Under the pieces are notes generated by a model. The model saw only the letters and a list, made by a program, of their open reading frames with translations, was not told the origin of the DNA and made no database searches. A stretch of 64,000 nucleotides of DNA from Scheffersomyces stipitis CBS 6054 (lineage: Eukaryota; Ascomycota; Pichiomycetes; Serinales; Debaryomycetaceae). Below are positions 47,042 to 56,979 of the stretch, piece after piece. Each line of letters opens with the position of its first letter. Position 1 is the first letter of the stretch. The translations under genes were made by a program, and so were the position numbers. The stretch lies in NCBI RefSeq assembly GCF_000209165.1, contig NC_009043.1, positions 992,001 to 1,056,000 on the forward strand, given 5' to 3'.

Positions 47042-49843
47042 ATGACTGCACTTGAAGCTAACAAGGAATCTGATTCCAGTAGTCCTGCTTCTGTTGCAAG
47101 TCTAAATAAAAATGCAACTACTGCCACTGAACAAAATACTACTACGCCTACTAATAGTCCCAATAAGAGGTCCAAGAGGTCCAAGACGTTCACAGGTTGC
47201 TTCACGTGTAGATCCAGAAAGATACGATGCGACTTGCTGAAGCCATTTTGTAACAAGTGTACAAAGTCTGGTCTCATTTGTTCTGGATACGATATCAAGT
47301 TGCGGTGGTCTTTACCTTTACAGTTCAATTCTAAGAATGGAAATGCCATTTCGACCCTGGTACTGTTCAAAAGTCTGGAAACCGAGGAAAAAGAAGAGAA
47401 TCCAGAATTCTTTCAAAGACGAAAAGTTGGATTTGTAGTATGGGACGGTAAGAAGAATTGTAGATTATACGAGACATATGATGAAATGGACAAGGATTTG
47501 GGTATATTGCACAACTCAGGAAACGATAAACAGGTCAATGAACAAGGTCGAACAAAATTACTTGGACCTTTTGGTGTATTTTTAGGTTCTATTCTGTCAG
47601 AATCCGGCGATGGAGACCGAAACCCAAAGAGAATGAAACCAAATCACTCTGCCATCATAGAGCCAACCCATAAGAGTTTACAGAATTCATATGTGTCTAC
47701 TCCTAACTTATCAGATACTAATCCAGATCTCGGTCCAAATGAGCATTTATGGTTGTCCAATGAATTGAGAGACGATGCGTTCATCACTGCTGCAGCCTTG
47801 AATGGGGACACACAGTTCTTAGATTTCATAAATATCAACGATAACAGTGTTCTTGCACCAAATTCAAGTAGTCTGAATTTCAGCAATCACAATAACGCTA
47901 ACACTTCTTCTGCAAACTACGCTTTCAATGCCAACCAGAACGAACTTTTGAATTTGGTGTTCCACAGAAACCACAGCAACGTAGCAGGCAATATCCAGAA
48001 CAATCAGCAGACGAATGCTACACCAAACGAAAGTACAGGTATACCTATGCAAAACATACTTAATGGAGGTGATTCTTCATTAGCGATAAATCCAACAAAT
48101 CAAAAATTGCATTATTCCAACTATAATAACGACTATAATAACAATCCGTACCTGTTAAACGAGAACTTAGAGATTCATTTGCATGCTTCGAAAACTTCAA
48201 ACAACGAAGAAGAATCCACAGATATTGTTGATGGAGACCATTCCAATAGCGTACAAATGCCAACTTCTATTATGTCTATAGTTCAGAGCCCGTTGGAACC
48301 AAAACTTGGATTTGACCTCTCTATTCCTAACCTTCCTGCTACTATACCGCGAGTAGGAATGCCTACAACTTCTTTGCAAGTACAGCCGTTGACTCGTTAC
48401 TTGCTTAACTACTATATAACACAGGTGGCTGATTTAATGACAGTTATTCCATTGACGGAAAATCCCTGGAAAACTATCTACTTTCCTAGAGCACTTATGG
48501 CTATTGGAGAGCTTCTGGCCCTTGGTCAAACTTCAACAGCTAAAAATGCATTGTTGAATGCTTTACTTGCGGTTTCTGCCTTCAACTTGCAATCCAAGTT
48601 TAAGAAGCATTCAGATCCCATGATCTACTACTTGAATCTTGGTATTAGATTGAGAAACCAGGCTAGTTTATTCATTAAGCAGTTGCTAAGCTCCAAGTCC
48701 TTCTCGAATGAAAAGTACAAGGATGTTCTTTGTGCTGTTATGACAATGATTAGTGTGGATTTGGTATGGGGAACAATGCAGGATACCAGTTTCTACATCA
48801 ATTGGTGTGGAAAAGTCATAGCAGCAAAGATGGTCAACAAGAAGAAGTTGTCTTCCAAGGCTAGAATCTTACACAGAATTTTTCTGTCCTTGAAATTGAT
48901 TCAAGACTCTACTTGCTTAAATCTTGAAAGCATCAAGGAAGACTTTGTGGCATTCAATGAGATAGGATATGATGTCAATGGTGACAAATTTGGCAACCAG
49001 GACTCGGCTCCACCAGCTACTAGTACGAGGAAGGGAAGAATAGATTACATTGTTAACAGTACAATTAGCTCACCGAAGAACCCTACTAAAAACACGTCGC
49101 CATCTTTTGTAAACAAGAAATTGATCAACACGAAAAAGACAGACGAGCATTTTGCTACTGATGCTCTTTACGGACTTCCCAATTCACTCATCTTACTTTT
49201 CAGTGAGACGGTGCAATTGTTGCGAAGTAAAATTTACCACAGCGAAGTCTACAATACGTTACCGAAAGATTTCAAGGAAAAAGCCGAGAATCTTAACCAG
49301 CAGTTGATCAACTGGAAATTAGACTGGCAATTGTACGAAAACCAGAACGACGAGACACAGCCTCAGACAGAAGTAGAAATAGATGAAGACATCAGTGTCG
49401 TGGATGCTCAGTCGCAAGATGATGCCAAAAAGAAGTTCTTCTCGCCTATGCACGAAGCAACCTACCACCATATCCTCTCGTTCTACCACGCCCTCATGAT
49501 TTACTTTAATCGCCTAATCATGGAAGTTCCGCCCACCAAGCTACAGACCAAAGTCGCTAAAACCCTTAGCCATCTCAATGCCATCCAGAAATTGATATCT
49601 AAAGGGGAGGCAGCGATCATTCCACTTTTCTGGCAAGGGTTCATAGCAGGGTGTGAAGCTGTATCTATGCATCTACAGATGGGGTTCAAGAAGTGGGGTG
49701 CAGATATCGCCCAGTACTTAGGGTCCTACTGGGGTGCACGTCAGATCATGTTAGAGGTCTGGCGTAGAAAGAGAATGTTCGAGGCCCGCGATGACTGGGT
49801 CAGTGTGATTCAAGACTGGGAGATGAACCTCATGTTGAACTGA
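47042..49843 (+). CDS. ARG81: Zn2Cys6 transcription factor, Arg81 (ArgRII)-like
   Basis: Zinc-cluster DNA-binding protein resembling S. cerevisiae Arg81, the arginine-sensing subunit of the ArgR-Mcm1 complex that represses arginine synthesis and activates its breakdown. The 933-residue protein has the knot Cys53, 56, 63, 70, 73, 80 in TFTGCFTCRSRKIRCD, and the following GYDIKLRWS matches Arg81 closely. Arg81 is 880 residues. A long Asn/Ser-rich middle (about 230-440) precedes the fungal-specific regulatory domain (about 465-930), which ends with YLGSYWGARQIMLEVWRRKRMF. Codon 66 in the knot is CTG: read as Ser it gives CDLSKPFC, closer to usual zinc-cluster sequences than CDLLKPFC. The assignment rests on the knot and flanking residues; other Arg81-like paralogues exist in Candida. 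Confidence 0.85.
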   Translation: MTALEANKESDSSSPASVASLNKNATTATEQNTTTPTNSPNKRSKRSKTFTGCFTCRSRKIRCDLLKPFCNKCTKSGLICSGYDIKLRWSLPLQFNSKNGNAISTLVLFKSLETEEKEENPEFFQRRKVGFVVWDGKKNCRLYETYDEMDKDLGILHNSGNDKQVNEQGRTKLLGPFGVFLGSILSESGDGDRNPKRMKPNHSAIIEPTHKSLQNSYVSTPNLSDTNPDLGPNEHLWLSNELRDDAFITAAALNGDTQFLDFININDNSVLAPNSSSLNFSNHNNANTSSANYAFNANQNELLNLVFHRNHSNVAGNIQNNQQTNATPNESTGIPMQNILNGGDSSLAINPTNQKLHYSNYNNDYNNNPYLLNENLEIHLHASKTSNNEEESTDIVDGDHSNSVQMPTSIMSIVQSPLEPKLGFDLSIPNLPATIPRVGMPTTSLQVQPLTRYLLNYYITQVADLMTVIPLTENPWKTIYFPRALMAIGELLALGQTSTAKNALLNALLAVSAFNLQSKFKKHSDPMIYYLNLGIRLRNQASLFIKQLLSSKSFSNEKYKDVLCAVMTMISVDLVWGTMQDTSFYINWCGKVIAAKMVNKKKLSSKARILHRIFLSLKLIQDSTCLNLESIKEDFVAFNEIGYDVNGDKFGNQDSAPPATSTRKGRIDYIVNSTISSPKNPTKNTSPSFVNKKLINTKKTDEHFATDALYGLPNSLILLFSETVQLLRSKIYHSEVYNTLPKDFKEKAENLNQQLINWKLDWQLYENQNDETQPQTEVEIDEDISVVDAQSQDDAKKKFFSPMHEATYHHILSFYHALMIYFNRLIMEVPPTKLQTKVAKTLSHLNAIQKLISKGEAAIIPLFWQGFIAGCEAVSMHLQMGFKKWGADIAQYLGSYWGARQIMLEVWRRKRMFEARDDWVSVIQDWEMNLMLN

Positions 49844-50381
49844 CACAAAGAACCAACAAACTATGCATTATTCATTAGCCATGGCCATAATACATGGCTG
49901 ATGGTTTCATCTCTATATTTGTTCTATATTTAGGCGTTTGTGAATGATATATACTAATAGACAATAGAATATGACGACAGACCATTTCCAACAAGGCGCA
50001 AAGCACCAAGGCTCCAAACGTGTGTGGCATAAGGTCTTCCGGAATGCACCAGATGCTGAAGACTTTAATGTGGCATTTTTCTTTCAAACTTGAGCAACAA
50101 GTTTGCGTCTGCCAGAACACGTAAGAAACGAATAATGGTAATAGATGAGTCTACCGTGTTTGCTAGTATTTACGCTGTACTATTTACTAATAAGTATCAG
50201 GGGCTCCTCTTGTGTCTAGAAGTTATGAATGAGTTCCCATGGCTGTGTGCCTAGATGCGCTACCGCGTTCAGCCTGAAATTGGTACTCTAAATCTAATAC
50301 ACGCCTCTCGAGTTTAGACAAGGTTATATTTAATGGATTCGCGCGTATGCCTCAAATTTTTTTGATTTGCATTTTTTGTTT

Positions 50382-50387
50382 ACGCGT
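50382..50387. promoter_or_regulatory. MCB-type motif ACGCGT
   Basis: First of two ACGCGT hexamers (the second at 50588-50593) upstream of the cell-wall gene. MBF binds this motif in G1/S-expressed promoters. Two copies within 210 bp are suggestive only. Confidence 0.35.
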
Positions 50388-50587
50388 TTGTTTTGAATTC
50401 GGTTTGTTTACCAAACAGTGCGTACCTTAATTTTTCTGATTTGCGTAGAGATCGCCGAGCACATAGCGACTCCTTACCAGGCTCTAGAATTATAGCGTGG
50501 ATCCTTCTTATGGTTATGGACTATTATTATTTTGATTTATGGAAGGGGGTCTCGCTTATTGTCGTTTGCCGTAGCAGGGCACGTCAA

Positions 50588-50593
50588 ACGCGT
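50588..50593. promoter_or_regulatory. MCB-type motif ACGCGT
   Basis: Second ACGCGT, in the context AAACGCGTCA, about 190 bp upstream of the wall-protein ATG. Confidence 0.35.
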
Positions 50594-50669
50594 CATAAAC
50601 CAGAATGGTTACAATATCGAGAGTTGGGCAACGCCAACTGTCTGCCTTTGAGGCCACCTCAAACCACAC

Positions 50670-50677
50670 TATAAATA
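50670..50677 (+). promoter_or_regulatory. TATA box TATAAATA
   Basis: A good TATA element 104-111 bp upstream of the ATG of the wall-protein gene, in keeping with the strong codon bias of that gene. Confidence 0.6.
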
Positions 50678-50780
50678 AGGGCAGATGTACCCTCAATGCC
50701 CAAAAGATGAACACTCTACTTCTTAACTCAAACTAGCTTAAAGTTACTTCCAACTACATACACTCTTTCAATCACTCACC

Positions 50781-51626
50781 ATGCAATACAAAGTCTTAGC
50801 TGTCTCCGCTGCCTTAGCTGCCTCTGCCTCTGCTGCTTCCACCATCACCCAGGTTGAAACCGTCACTGAACACCACACCACTGAGGTTACCATTACCTCT
50901 TGTGAAGAAGAAAAGTGTGTCACTACCGTCGCCACCTCTTCTTTAACTGTTCTCACTGAGACTGTCAATGGTGTTGAAACCATCTACACCACCGTCTGTC
51001 CTTTGACCGAGTCTTCTACTTCCGTTGAAGCTGAATCCACTCCAGTCTCCAACACTGTTGTCACTACCACCGTCAACGGTGTTGAAACTATCTACACCAC
51101 TATCTGTCCTTTGACTGAAACCACCCCAGAAACTGTCGCTCCAGAGGCTTCTACTCCAGAGCTTACCACCAAGGTTGTCACCGAAACTGTCAGCGGTGTT
51201 GAAACTATCTACACTACTACCTGTCCAGTGTCTGAAGAAGCCTCTACTTCTCTTGAAGCTGTTGAAACTACACCAGCTGCTGCTCCAGCTGTTGAAACTA
51301 CTCCAGCCGCCGCTCCAGCCGTTGAAACCACTCCAGCTGCTGCTGCTCCTGAAGTTGAAACCACCCCAGCCGCTGCTGCTCCTGAAGTTGAAACCACTCC
51401 AGCTGCTGTTGCTGCTTCTGAAGAAGTCACTTATGTTGACCTCACCACTACCCCTGTCGTCACTGCCTCCACCGGTGTTGACGAAACCCTCACTGAACAA
51501 TACACCTTGACCTCTTACTACCAACCTGCCAACTCTACTGCTGCTGTTGCCACTTACGAAGGTAACGCTAACAAGTTGGTTGCTGGTGCTGCTGGTATCG
51601 CTGGTATTGCCGCCTTGTTGTTGTAA
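50781..51626 (+). CDS. Repeat-rich GPI-anchored cell-wall protein
   Basis: Small mucin-like wall protein of 281 residues. A signal peptide (residues 1-18, ending ASASA-A) is followed by a Thr/Val-rich region with three copies of a roughly 18-residue unit around GVETIYTTxCPLTE (about residues 59-77, 95-113 and 134-151), then five VETTPAA units (161-210), a short Thr/Tyr-rich segment, and a C-terminal hydrophobic tail NKLVAGAAGIAGIAALLL preceded by small residues, the signal for GPI addition (probably at Gly261 or Asn262). Such TIYTTxCPL proteins are typical of CTG-clade wall proteins (Pga59/Pga62 and related). It is probably heavily O-mannosylated and crosslinked to wall glucan. Strong codon bias (GCT, ACC, GTC) suggests high expression. 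The exact family member is uncertain. Confidence 0.88.
   Translation: MQYKVLAVSAALAASASAASTITQVETVTEHHTTEVTITSCEEEKCVTTVATSSLTVLTETVNGVETIYTTVCPLTESSTSVEAESTPVSNTVVTTTVNGVETIYTTICPLTETTPETVAPEASTPELTTKVVTETVSGVETIYTTTCPVSEEASTSLEAVETTPAAAPAVETTPAAAPAVETTPAAAAPEVETTPAAAAPEVETTPAAVAASEEVTYVDLTTTPVVTASTGVDETLTEQYTLTSYYQPANSTAAVATYEGNANKLVAGAAGIAGIAALLL
50958..51410 (+). repeat. Coding repeats of the GPI wall protein
   Basis: Three diverged units of about 54 bp (encoding GVETIYTTxCP) are followed from 51261 by five units of 30-33 bp encoding VETTPAA. The second block is nearly identical at DNA level and likely varies in copy number among strains. Confidence 0.85.
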
Positions 51627-51990
51627 GCAGCTTCATTTGCATTTCTTCATGTTATATGAAATATCTGGGCCTTAGAGCTTAGTGAGCTAAACTGCGGACA
51701 ATAGATTTTTTCGCAGCCATGCAACTCTGCAGCCTCTGCGCATTTTCAAAAGCAATATTCTGTACTTTATATAATTGGGTTTTCGGTAATATATTTAATT
51801 AGTAAAATTGGTGTAGACTTATTTGTAGCTTCTCCATGGCCACAATTATATACGGTATGCGTTCATACACCGTTGAAAAGATGTGTTAAACCTACTCTTT
51901 ATATGTCGTGGTGAGCAAATTCTCACGTCATTAATTACTATTTTCATATTATTAAATGTCATTAATCTATTAGGCATTACTTAATATTTT
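51627..51990. other. Intergenic between convergent genes
   Basis: 364 bp of AT-rich DNA holding the 3' ends of the wall-protein gene (+) and PAN2 (-), including ATATTTAATTAGTAAA- and TTACTATTTTCATATTATTAA-type runs. Confidence 0.5.
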
Positions 51991-54900
51991 CTATTCAGGC
52001 ACTTTGAACCTCAACTGTTGTCCTTCCGAGTAGATGTAATTCAAAGTACTCTCGTACTCACCAGTAGCTGTGATCTCGATATACTTCTTGTATAGCAACA
52101 ACGCAGTGTAGGCATCTTCAATTGAGTCGTGATTACCGGTCTGTACCTTCTCTTTCAATAGAACATAGGCAAGGAATTTCAAACTCAATTGTCTCTTGAA
52201 ATCACTTTTGTAGTAGAAATCGGCTGTGTCCCTAATCTGATTTTGCGGTACTTGCAAGTTAATACCTCTGAAATCATTGTACAAGCCATGTCCTACAAAC
52301 ACAACACCTAAGTTCAAAAGTAACCACAACTTTCTGTAAACTGTCTGTAAAGTAACCAAGTTCTTTTCCGAGTTGATAGGGTCCAAGTCTCCAGGTTCGA
52401 TACCTGAGAAGCTTGTGAGATAGTCGTAGATTTCACCAGTGTGTACAACGTAGTCATCGATAAATGCAACTCCTTGTTTCTCACCATTATCACCACGAAG
52501 AGCTGATAACCTTGCCAAAGAAAGAAACTTGGGCTTGATTAACTTTTTGTGGCCGTCGTATCTTACTTCGAGTTCTTCTGGTCTCAAATTCACGAATTCG
52601 GCGTCAATGGCAATAAGAGTGCCCAAACTTGGTGCTTCCTGTCTAGTTAACAACTCGTAATCCTTCTTGTGGGACTCCCTAATTGACCCAGCAAAGTGAT
52701 CGCGATATATGATAGAATCGTTCAATCCCGGCAAATTGGCGAACGTCTCTATTTGGAACAAATCAAAAGGGATACCAGAAATAGAACTATCGTGGTATAC
52801 CAAAATGACAGGCTTCTTCCATGGATACGAAAGGTTGAATACTTCCTCTTCTGGAATTTGCATGACCAAGAAATCATTGAACAAGAACCACCTTCCATCT
52901 ATCTTGACATATGAAACCAAGTTATGTGTTCCCAATGAAAAATCAGATTGCTGACTGATTTCACAAACATAACCCAATAACTCATATCTAGTCGAGTCCT
53001 GATCAAATTGTGTGAGAACCGGCTTGAAAGCAATGGGTGCATCATTGTTGTTGTTCAAGGCGTAGAACTCTGGAACAAGCCACTTCTTGAATCCATTGAT
53101 CAACTTGAATTCCTCGTTGGACAAGTTAACATTCAACGATAATAAAGGAGGCAATTTTGTGATAGAAGAACGCACTTCCAAAGTGTGTGGATATTGATGT
53201 TGGTGTTGTTGACATGGTATGGTCTTGAACTGGTTAATGGTGTACTCCAAGTAGGTTATCAAATTATGATTTCTTCTGGTCGTAGTAGGTGTTACCACTT
53301 GCTGCTGTGTGTTGATCTGTGGATTAAGTAATATACTCAACTTGTTCAATACGTTACTGGGAGGTGTAAGCAAATCTAAACTCAACTGCGATCCAAACTG
53401 CTTATCGTAAATAGGGCAAGATGGACCGGTTCCTCTAACTTCCATCACGTACAGCACTGTCATAAGGCTCGAAATAGAGGAGTCTCTGGCCTGGTTCATT
53501 AAATCCTTGTATACTTCAGCAATCAAGAATTTGTTGAAACCAATGATCAAATTACGCAAAGCCTGAGAATTCAACTTGGCTCCTTCGTCAAGATTAATCA
53601 AGTTCTCTGTCTGAGCAAGTCTATTCTCTTTAAACACCTGTGAAAAGTTGGACATATTCACATTTTTGTCCTTTGCCTTGTTCATCATGTCGAACAAATA
53701 TCCCAATTCATTTAGAATCGAAGATCCTTGCGGATTCTTTTGAGTGATAATTGTTTCAAAATCATTGGGTAACCATTCGTTGGTCAAGTTTCGAACCATC
53801 AAGTTGTGGAAAGCTGGCTGAAACTTGTATAATTGAAGTAAGGGATTCACATAAGAATTATCAGCATCATTTTCAAGCCCGCAGTACAATCCATCAGTCC
53901 TGTTGTAGTAGCTGAAATCGAAATCTTTAACACCAAACTTGGAGTACTGAATCTGCAATCTCGAATAGCAATTGGGGATCTTCTTTCTACTATTTGCAGT
54001 TTGAGTGGAGCTTCCCGAAGAAGACGATAAAGGCACCTTGTACTGAAAGATTTCATTGTGATGTTCCTTGTTCAAATTCTGAAGTGCAAGACTAGCTACG
54101 TTCTCAGATGAATCGTTATTCATATCCAAATGCAAATCTGAACTGTTGGACATGGTTTTGGTCAAGGCATTGTTTCTTTCACTTATAAACTTAGGTACGT
54201 TGACTGTCGAATGGATGTTGCTTCTTTCCTTAAGAGACTGATATTTCTTTGCGGTGTTGGCTGGACCGTATTTGGACTTGTCGTATGGGAAAAAACCGAC
54301 ATGAGATTCACTTTCTACGAGTAGATCGTGGTCGATTGGGTCAGGCAATTTAGCCAACTCCTTGGTAAAGCTCAAGTCCGAGGCATAGTTAGAGAGTAAC
54401 AAGTCCTTGTAGTAGGGCATACCAATTGTGGATAAAGGAACCAAATCATCCACACCAATATGCTCAGTTGCAGGAGGTATGATTACATCCGGTTGTTCAA
54501 TGCTAGCAGGGAAATTGACAAAGTCTTTAGTTATAGTCGAACCAGAGTTGTTTAAGGTCCACAAGTGCATTGTCGCATAGCTATCGCTAAAGGCAAAGAA
54601 GTCACCATTCTCGCTGATTTCAAGATTCGTCATGAACGGAGCCTTGGACAATTGCAGGGGCTGGCGCGGTTGCGATGTAGGCATCAAATCTGCTTGGTAC
54701 AAGAACACATTGGTTTGGTCATAGATGTCTACAAATTGAAGCTGGCCACTATTGGATGATATGAGCACAATGTTAGGTAACTTCGGGTGGAAACGGACAC
54801 AGGAAGCACCTGCTGGGAACGGTATTGGGGCCACAGCACGCATCATTCTCACATCGTAGATGTTAACTAGGGGGTCTACCATGTAGTCATTATTGGAGTT

Positions 54901-55626
54901 TTGGGAGTTATGGTTGTAACGTCTCGGACGAATGGAATATCCACATGTCGCAATGTAGGAGCCTTGAACGTCCAAGTCTGAAAGTAAACCCGTATGGCCC
55001 TGGAACGACTTGATAGAGGAGTTGCTTACGGGATCAAAAAGTTCTAGAGCTCCATTAGCTTTACCCAACGTCAAGAATTTTGATGTCTGGTTCACTATCG
55101 ATATGTTGCCGTCGTGGTTGAACGACATGAGGTGTGACGGCTTATTGAGATCAAACTTTAGAAGCGACAAATTGCTACCTACAACTATATCGTTCATAGT
55201 ATTACAGTTGGTCGTGAGACTAGTTAAGTTCTTGAAAAGAACGGAATTTGCGTCAACAAACGAATCTGACAGCAAAGATAACTTGGCCAAACCTCTACGG
55301 TTGTTGAAGTTGATGCAATTGCTCAGAAGCAGCAAGATCCCATCCTTGTGGTCTAGATGCTGAAGTATGGGATTGTTGTTCAAAGACGACTTGAACTTTG
55401 TATATGGAAGAAACAGCAAACTCTGCTGATAGGGATTGACTCCATTTGAATTTGGACCTGGTGTAAATGATCTTGTGTACCCAAAACTGTCACCGCACCA
55501 TATAAGATTCTGCACCGAGTCAAACTTGAGAGAAGTGATGGATGCTGGCTCATGGATATGGGGAGAGGGACCTTTCGGGGGCTGAGTGGTGGCCGCTATT
55601 CGGGAGATTTCGGTCCAGCCGTCCAT
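51991..55626 (-). CDS. PAN2: Poly(A) deadenylase catalytic subunit Pan2
   Basis: Exonuclease subunit of the Pan2-Pan3 complex, which trims poly(A) tails in the nucleus and cytoplasm as an early step of mRNA maturation and decay. The 1211-residue protein shows the expected order: N-terminal WD40-like propeller (about residues 1-380), a linker that binds Pan3 (about 380-480, with the HVGFFPYDKSKYGPANTAKKY block), an inactive ubiquitin-hydrolase-like domain (about 560-960), and a C-terminal DEDD nuclease. Catalytic residues are in IDAEF (Asp1008, Glu1010), GHGLYNDF, and HDSIEDAY. S. cerevisiae Pan2 is 1115 residues; the extra length is in Asn/Ser-rich linkers. Start ATG at 55626. It is divergent from the unrecognised gene at 56980. 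Confidence 0.97.
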   Translation of the reverse strand: MDGWTEISRIAATTQPPKGPSPHIHEPASITSLKFDSVQNLIWCGDSFGYTRSFTPGPNSNGVNPYQQSLLFLPYTKFKSSLNNNPILQHLDHKDGILLLLSNCINFNNRRGLAKLSLLSDSFVDANSVLFKNLTSLTTNCNTMNDIVVGSNLSLLKFDLNKPSHLMSFNHDGNISIVNQTSKFLTLGKANGALELFDPVSNSSIKSFQGHTGLLSDLDVQGSYIATCGYSIRPRRYNHNSQNSNNDYMVDPLVNIYDVRMMRAVAPIPFPAGASCVRFHPKLPNIVLISSNSGQLQFVDIYDQTNVFLYQADLMPTSQPRQPLQLSKAPFMTNLEISENGDFFAFSDSYATMHLWTLNNSGSTITKDFVNFPASIEQPDVIIPPATEHIGVDDLVPLSTIGMPYYKDLLLSNYASDLSFTKELAKLPDPIDHDLLVESESHVGFFPYDKSKYGPANTAKKYQSLKERSNIHSTVNVPKFISERNNALTKTMSNSSDLHLDMNNDSSENVASLALQNLNKEHHNEIFQYKVPLSSSSGSSTQTANSRKKIPNCYSRLQIQYSKFGVKDFDFSYYNRTDGLYCGLENDADNSYVNPLLQLYKFQPAFHNLMVRNLTNEWLPNDFETIITQKNPQGSSILNELGYLFDMMNKAKDKNVNMSNFSQVFKENRLAQTENLINLDEGAKLNSQALRNLIIGFNKFLIAEVYKDLMNQARDSSISSLMTVLYVMEVRGTGPSCPIYDKQFGSQLSLDLLTPPSNVLNKLSILLNPQINTQQQVVTPTTTRRNHNLITYLEYTINQFKTIPCQQHQHQYPHTLEVRSSITKLPPLLSLNVNLSNEEFKLINGFKKWLVPEFYALNNNNDAPIAFKPVLTQFDQDSTRYELLGYVCEISQQSDFSLGTHNLVSYVKIDGRWFLFNDFLVMQIPEEEVFNLSYPWKKPVILVYHDSSISGIPFDLFQIETFANLPGLNDSIIYRDHFAGSIRESHKKDYELLTRQEAPSLGTLIAIDAEFVNLRPEELEVRYDGHKKLIKPKFLSLARLSALRGDNGEKQGVAFIDDYVVHTGEIYDYLTSFSGIEPGDLDPINSEKNLVTLQTVYRKLWLLLNLGVVFVGHGLYNDFRGINLQVPQNQIRDTADFYYKSDFKRQLSLKFLAYVLLKEKVQTGNHDSIEDAYTALLLYKKYIEITATGEYESTLNYIYSEGQQLRFKVPE

Positions 55627-55895
55627 TTCGTGAGAAGAGCCGAGAATGGGTTAGTTCAGGTGGAAACAGAATGGATCAGGGATGGCTCTGTATGGAAATG
55701 GCGGTATTGCAGAGTTTGTCGATTAATGAATTCTTCATACTGAAATGTTGGAGGTTGATATTGTTTTGGTTGACGTGCAGGATAATGTATCATGTAGTCG
55801 TGTGGGTGCAAAAGCGAAGAAGTAGAGATGGATATGGATGGGAATGGATGGTGGATGGTGGTTGCAATAAGGAACGGCAGAGTGGTGGGGGATTT

Positions 55896-55926
55896 GATAT
55901 TGTTCGATATTGTTAGATATTGTTCG
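55896..55926. repeat. Tandem 10-bp repeat (GATATTGTTM)
   Basis: Three adjacent units GATATTGTTC, GATATTGTTA and GATATTGTTC; noncoding. Confidence 0.8.
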
Positions 55927-56133
55927 GTGGTATTGCATTTGCTTGGGAAATTGGAAATTGGCACAATTGCTAGGGTGGGTATGTAAATGCAATAGTAGTG
56001 GGTGAGTCCCAGAGGTCGTTGGAGAAGATAAAGAATGTAGGATTAACAAAAAGTTACTGCCAGTCTCAACGGTCAGTTTCGAACTCGAGCAGCTCCAAAG
56101 ATTTCGTACCCTTTGAAACATTCCATATTGGCT

Positions 56134-56159
56134 GACTACGACGGCAGACTACGACGGCT
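56134..56159. repeat. Tandem 13-bp repeat
   Basis: Two adjacent copies of GACTACGACGGCW, followed by a third partial GACTAG; noncoding. Confidence 0.8.
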
Positions 56160-56197
56160 GACTAGACACTTGTATGGCCAGCTTGGATTCGTGTTTT

Positions 56198-56205
56198 TCA
56201 CGTGA
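56198..56205. promoter_or_regulatory. Cbf1-type palindrome TCACGTGA
   Basis: CACGTG in the preferred flanking context, between PAN2 and the gene at 56980. In Candida, Cbf1 acts at ribosomal, respiratory and sulphur genes; which neighbour it serves is unknown. Confidence 0.4.
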
Positions 56206-56979
56206 CGAGCCGCGTGAACATCCTTTTATCCCACGGTCACCCACCGGCATTCCATATGATCAGGCCTGCTCTCCTGATCACCGTGGGCTGGGCTAGCGTG
56301 GCAATGGCGACGGCCGGAGAATATACAAGTCTATTATTACCGTAGTCATCAGAGCAGAGGAAAAGAAAGCCGAGGAACGAATTGATGATCAGGTAGTGCA
56401 ACTTACAATCGTGCACTTCCAGAAGCAAAGAGCTGGAGGGGCTCCTCCGTCGTGGTTATCGTGGTTACGGTGGTGGTTATGGCATTGGCTCCTTTTTGTT
56501 TGTTATGGGAGCTCTGTTTACCACTGTGGATATGCCTGTTTATAACTGACACGGTTTGGTCTATATGCTGTACTTTCTACTGTATACATCACCAGTCTAA
56601 GCTCATATTCATATCTCTATCTGGATTATCTGGATGACGCGGACCGTGTGTTCCATCCTGTATGGGCTCGGAGGCTCGATAAGGAATAGAATGTTTTGTG
56701 TTTGGTTACTCATAGTCACAACGCCTATAACACACAGTTTCATTTCATATATAAGCGTGGGTCCCCCATGAGTCGGCTGATATCGATTATTTTGTTTGCT
56801 TCTTCTTCTTCCTGTTTCTCTCCAGAATCACCTGGTTTTGGTTTACTCCACAAACCACCACTCGTCTGCCCTCCGTTTCTCTTATCGCACTCTTTTTTCG
56901 GGTACGCCATTAATTTGTTGCACCCAGATCTCAATATCACATTCTTCTTTCCCGCTACTCCACCACAAAATTGGCGAAA

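Larger units (their letters stand above)
49844..50780. other. Promoter region of the GPI wall-protein gene
   Basis: 937 bp containing two ACGCGT motifs (50382-50387, 50588-50593), a repeated T-run plus GATTTGC word (about 50358-50370 and 50432-50445) and a TATAAATA box (50670-50677). The distal part includes the ARG81-like 3' end. No gene seen. Confidence 0.6.
55627..56979. other. Divergent intergenic region
   Basis: 1.35 kb between PAN2 (-) and the gene at 56980 (+). It holds two small tandem repeats (55896-55926, 56134-56159) and a TCACGTGA palindrome (56198-56205). Overlapping frames of 60-140 codons on both strands, rich in Ser/Pro/His, look like chance openings in C/T-rich DNA. Confidence 0.55.

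Noticed and set aside
50943..51524. 193-codon antisense frame across the GPI wall-protein gene
   Set aside because: It arises from the repeated GCT/ACC/GTT codons of the real gene on the other strand; its Ser/Gly/Trp-rich content is not protein-like.
55656..56121. Overlapping 102- and 128-codon frames between PAN2 and the next gene
   Set aside because: They overlap in different frames, are Ser/Pro/His-rich from C/T-rich DNA, and resemble nothing known.
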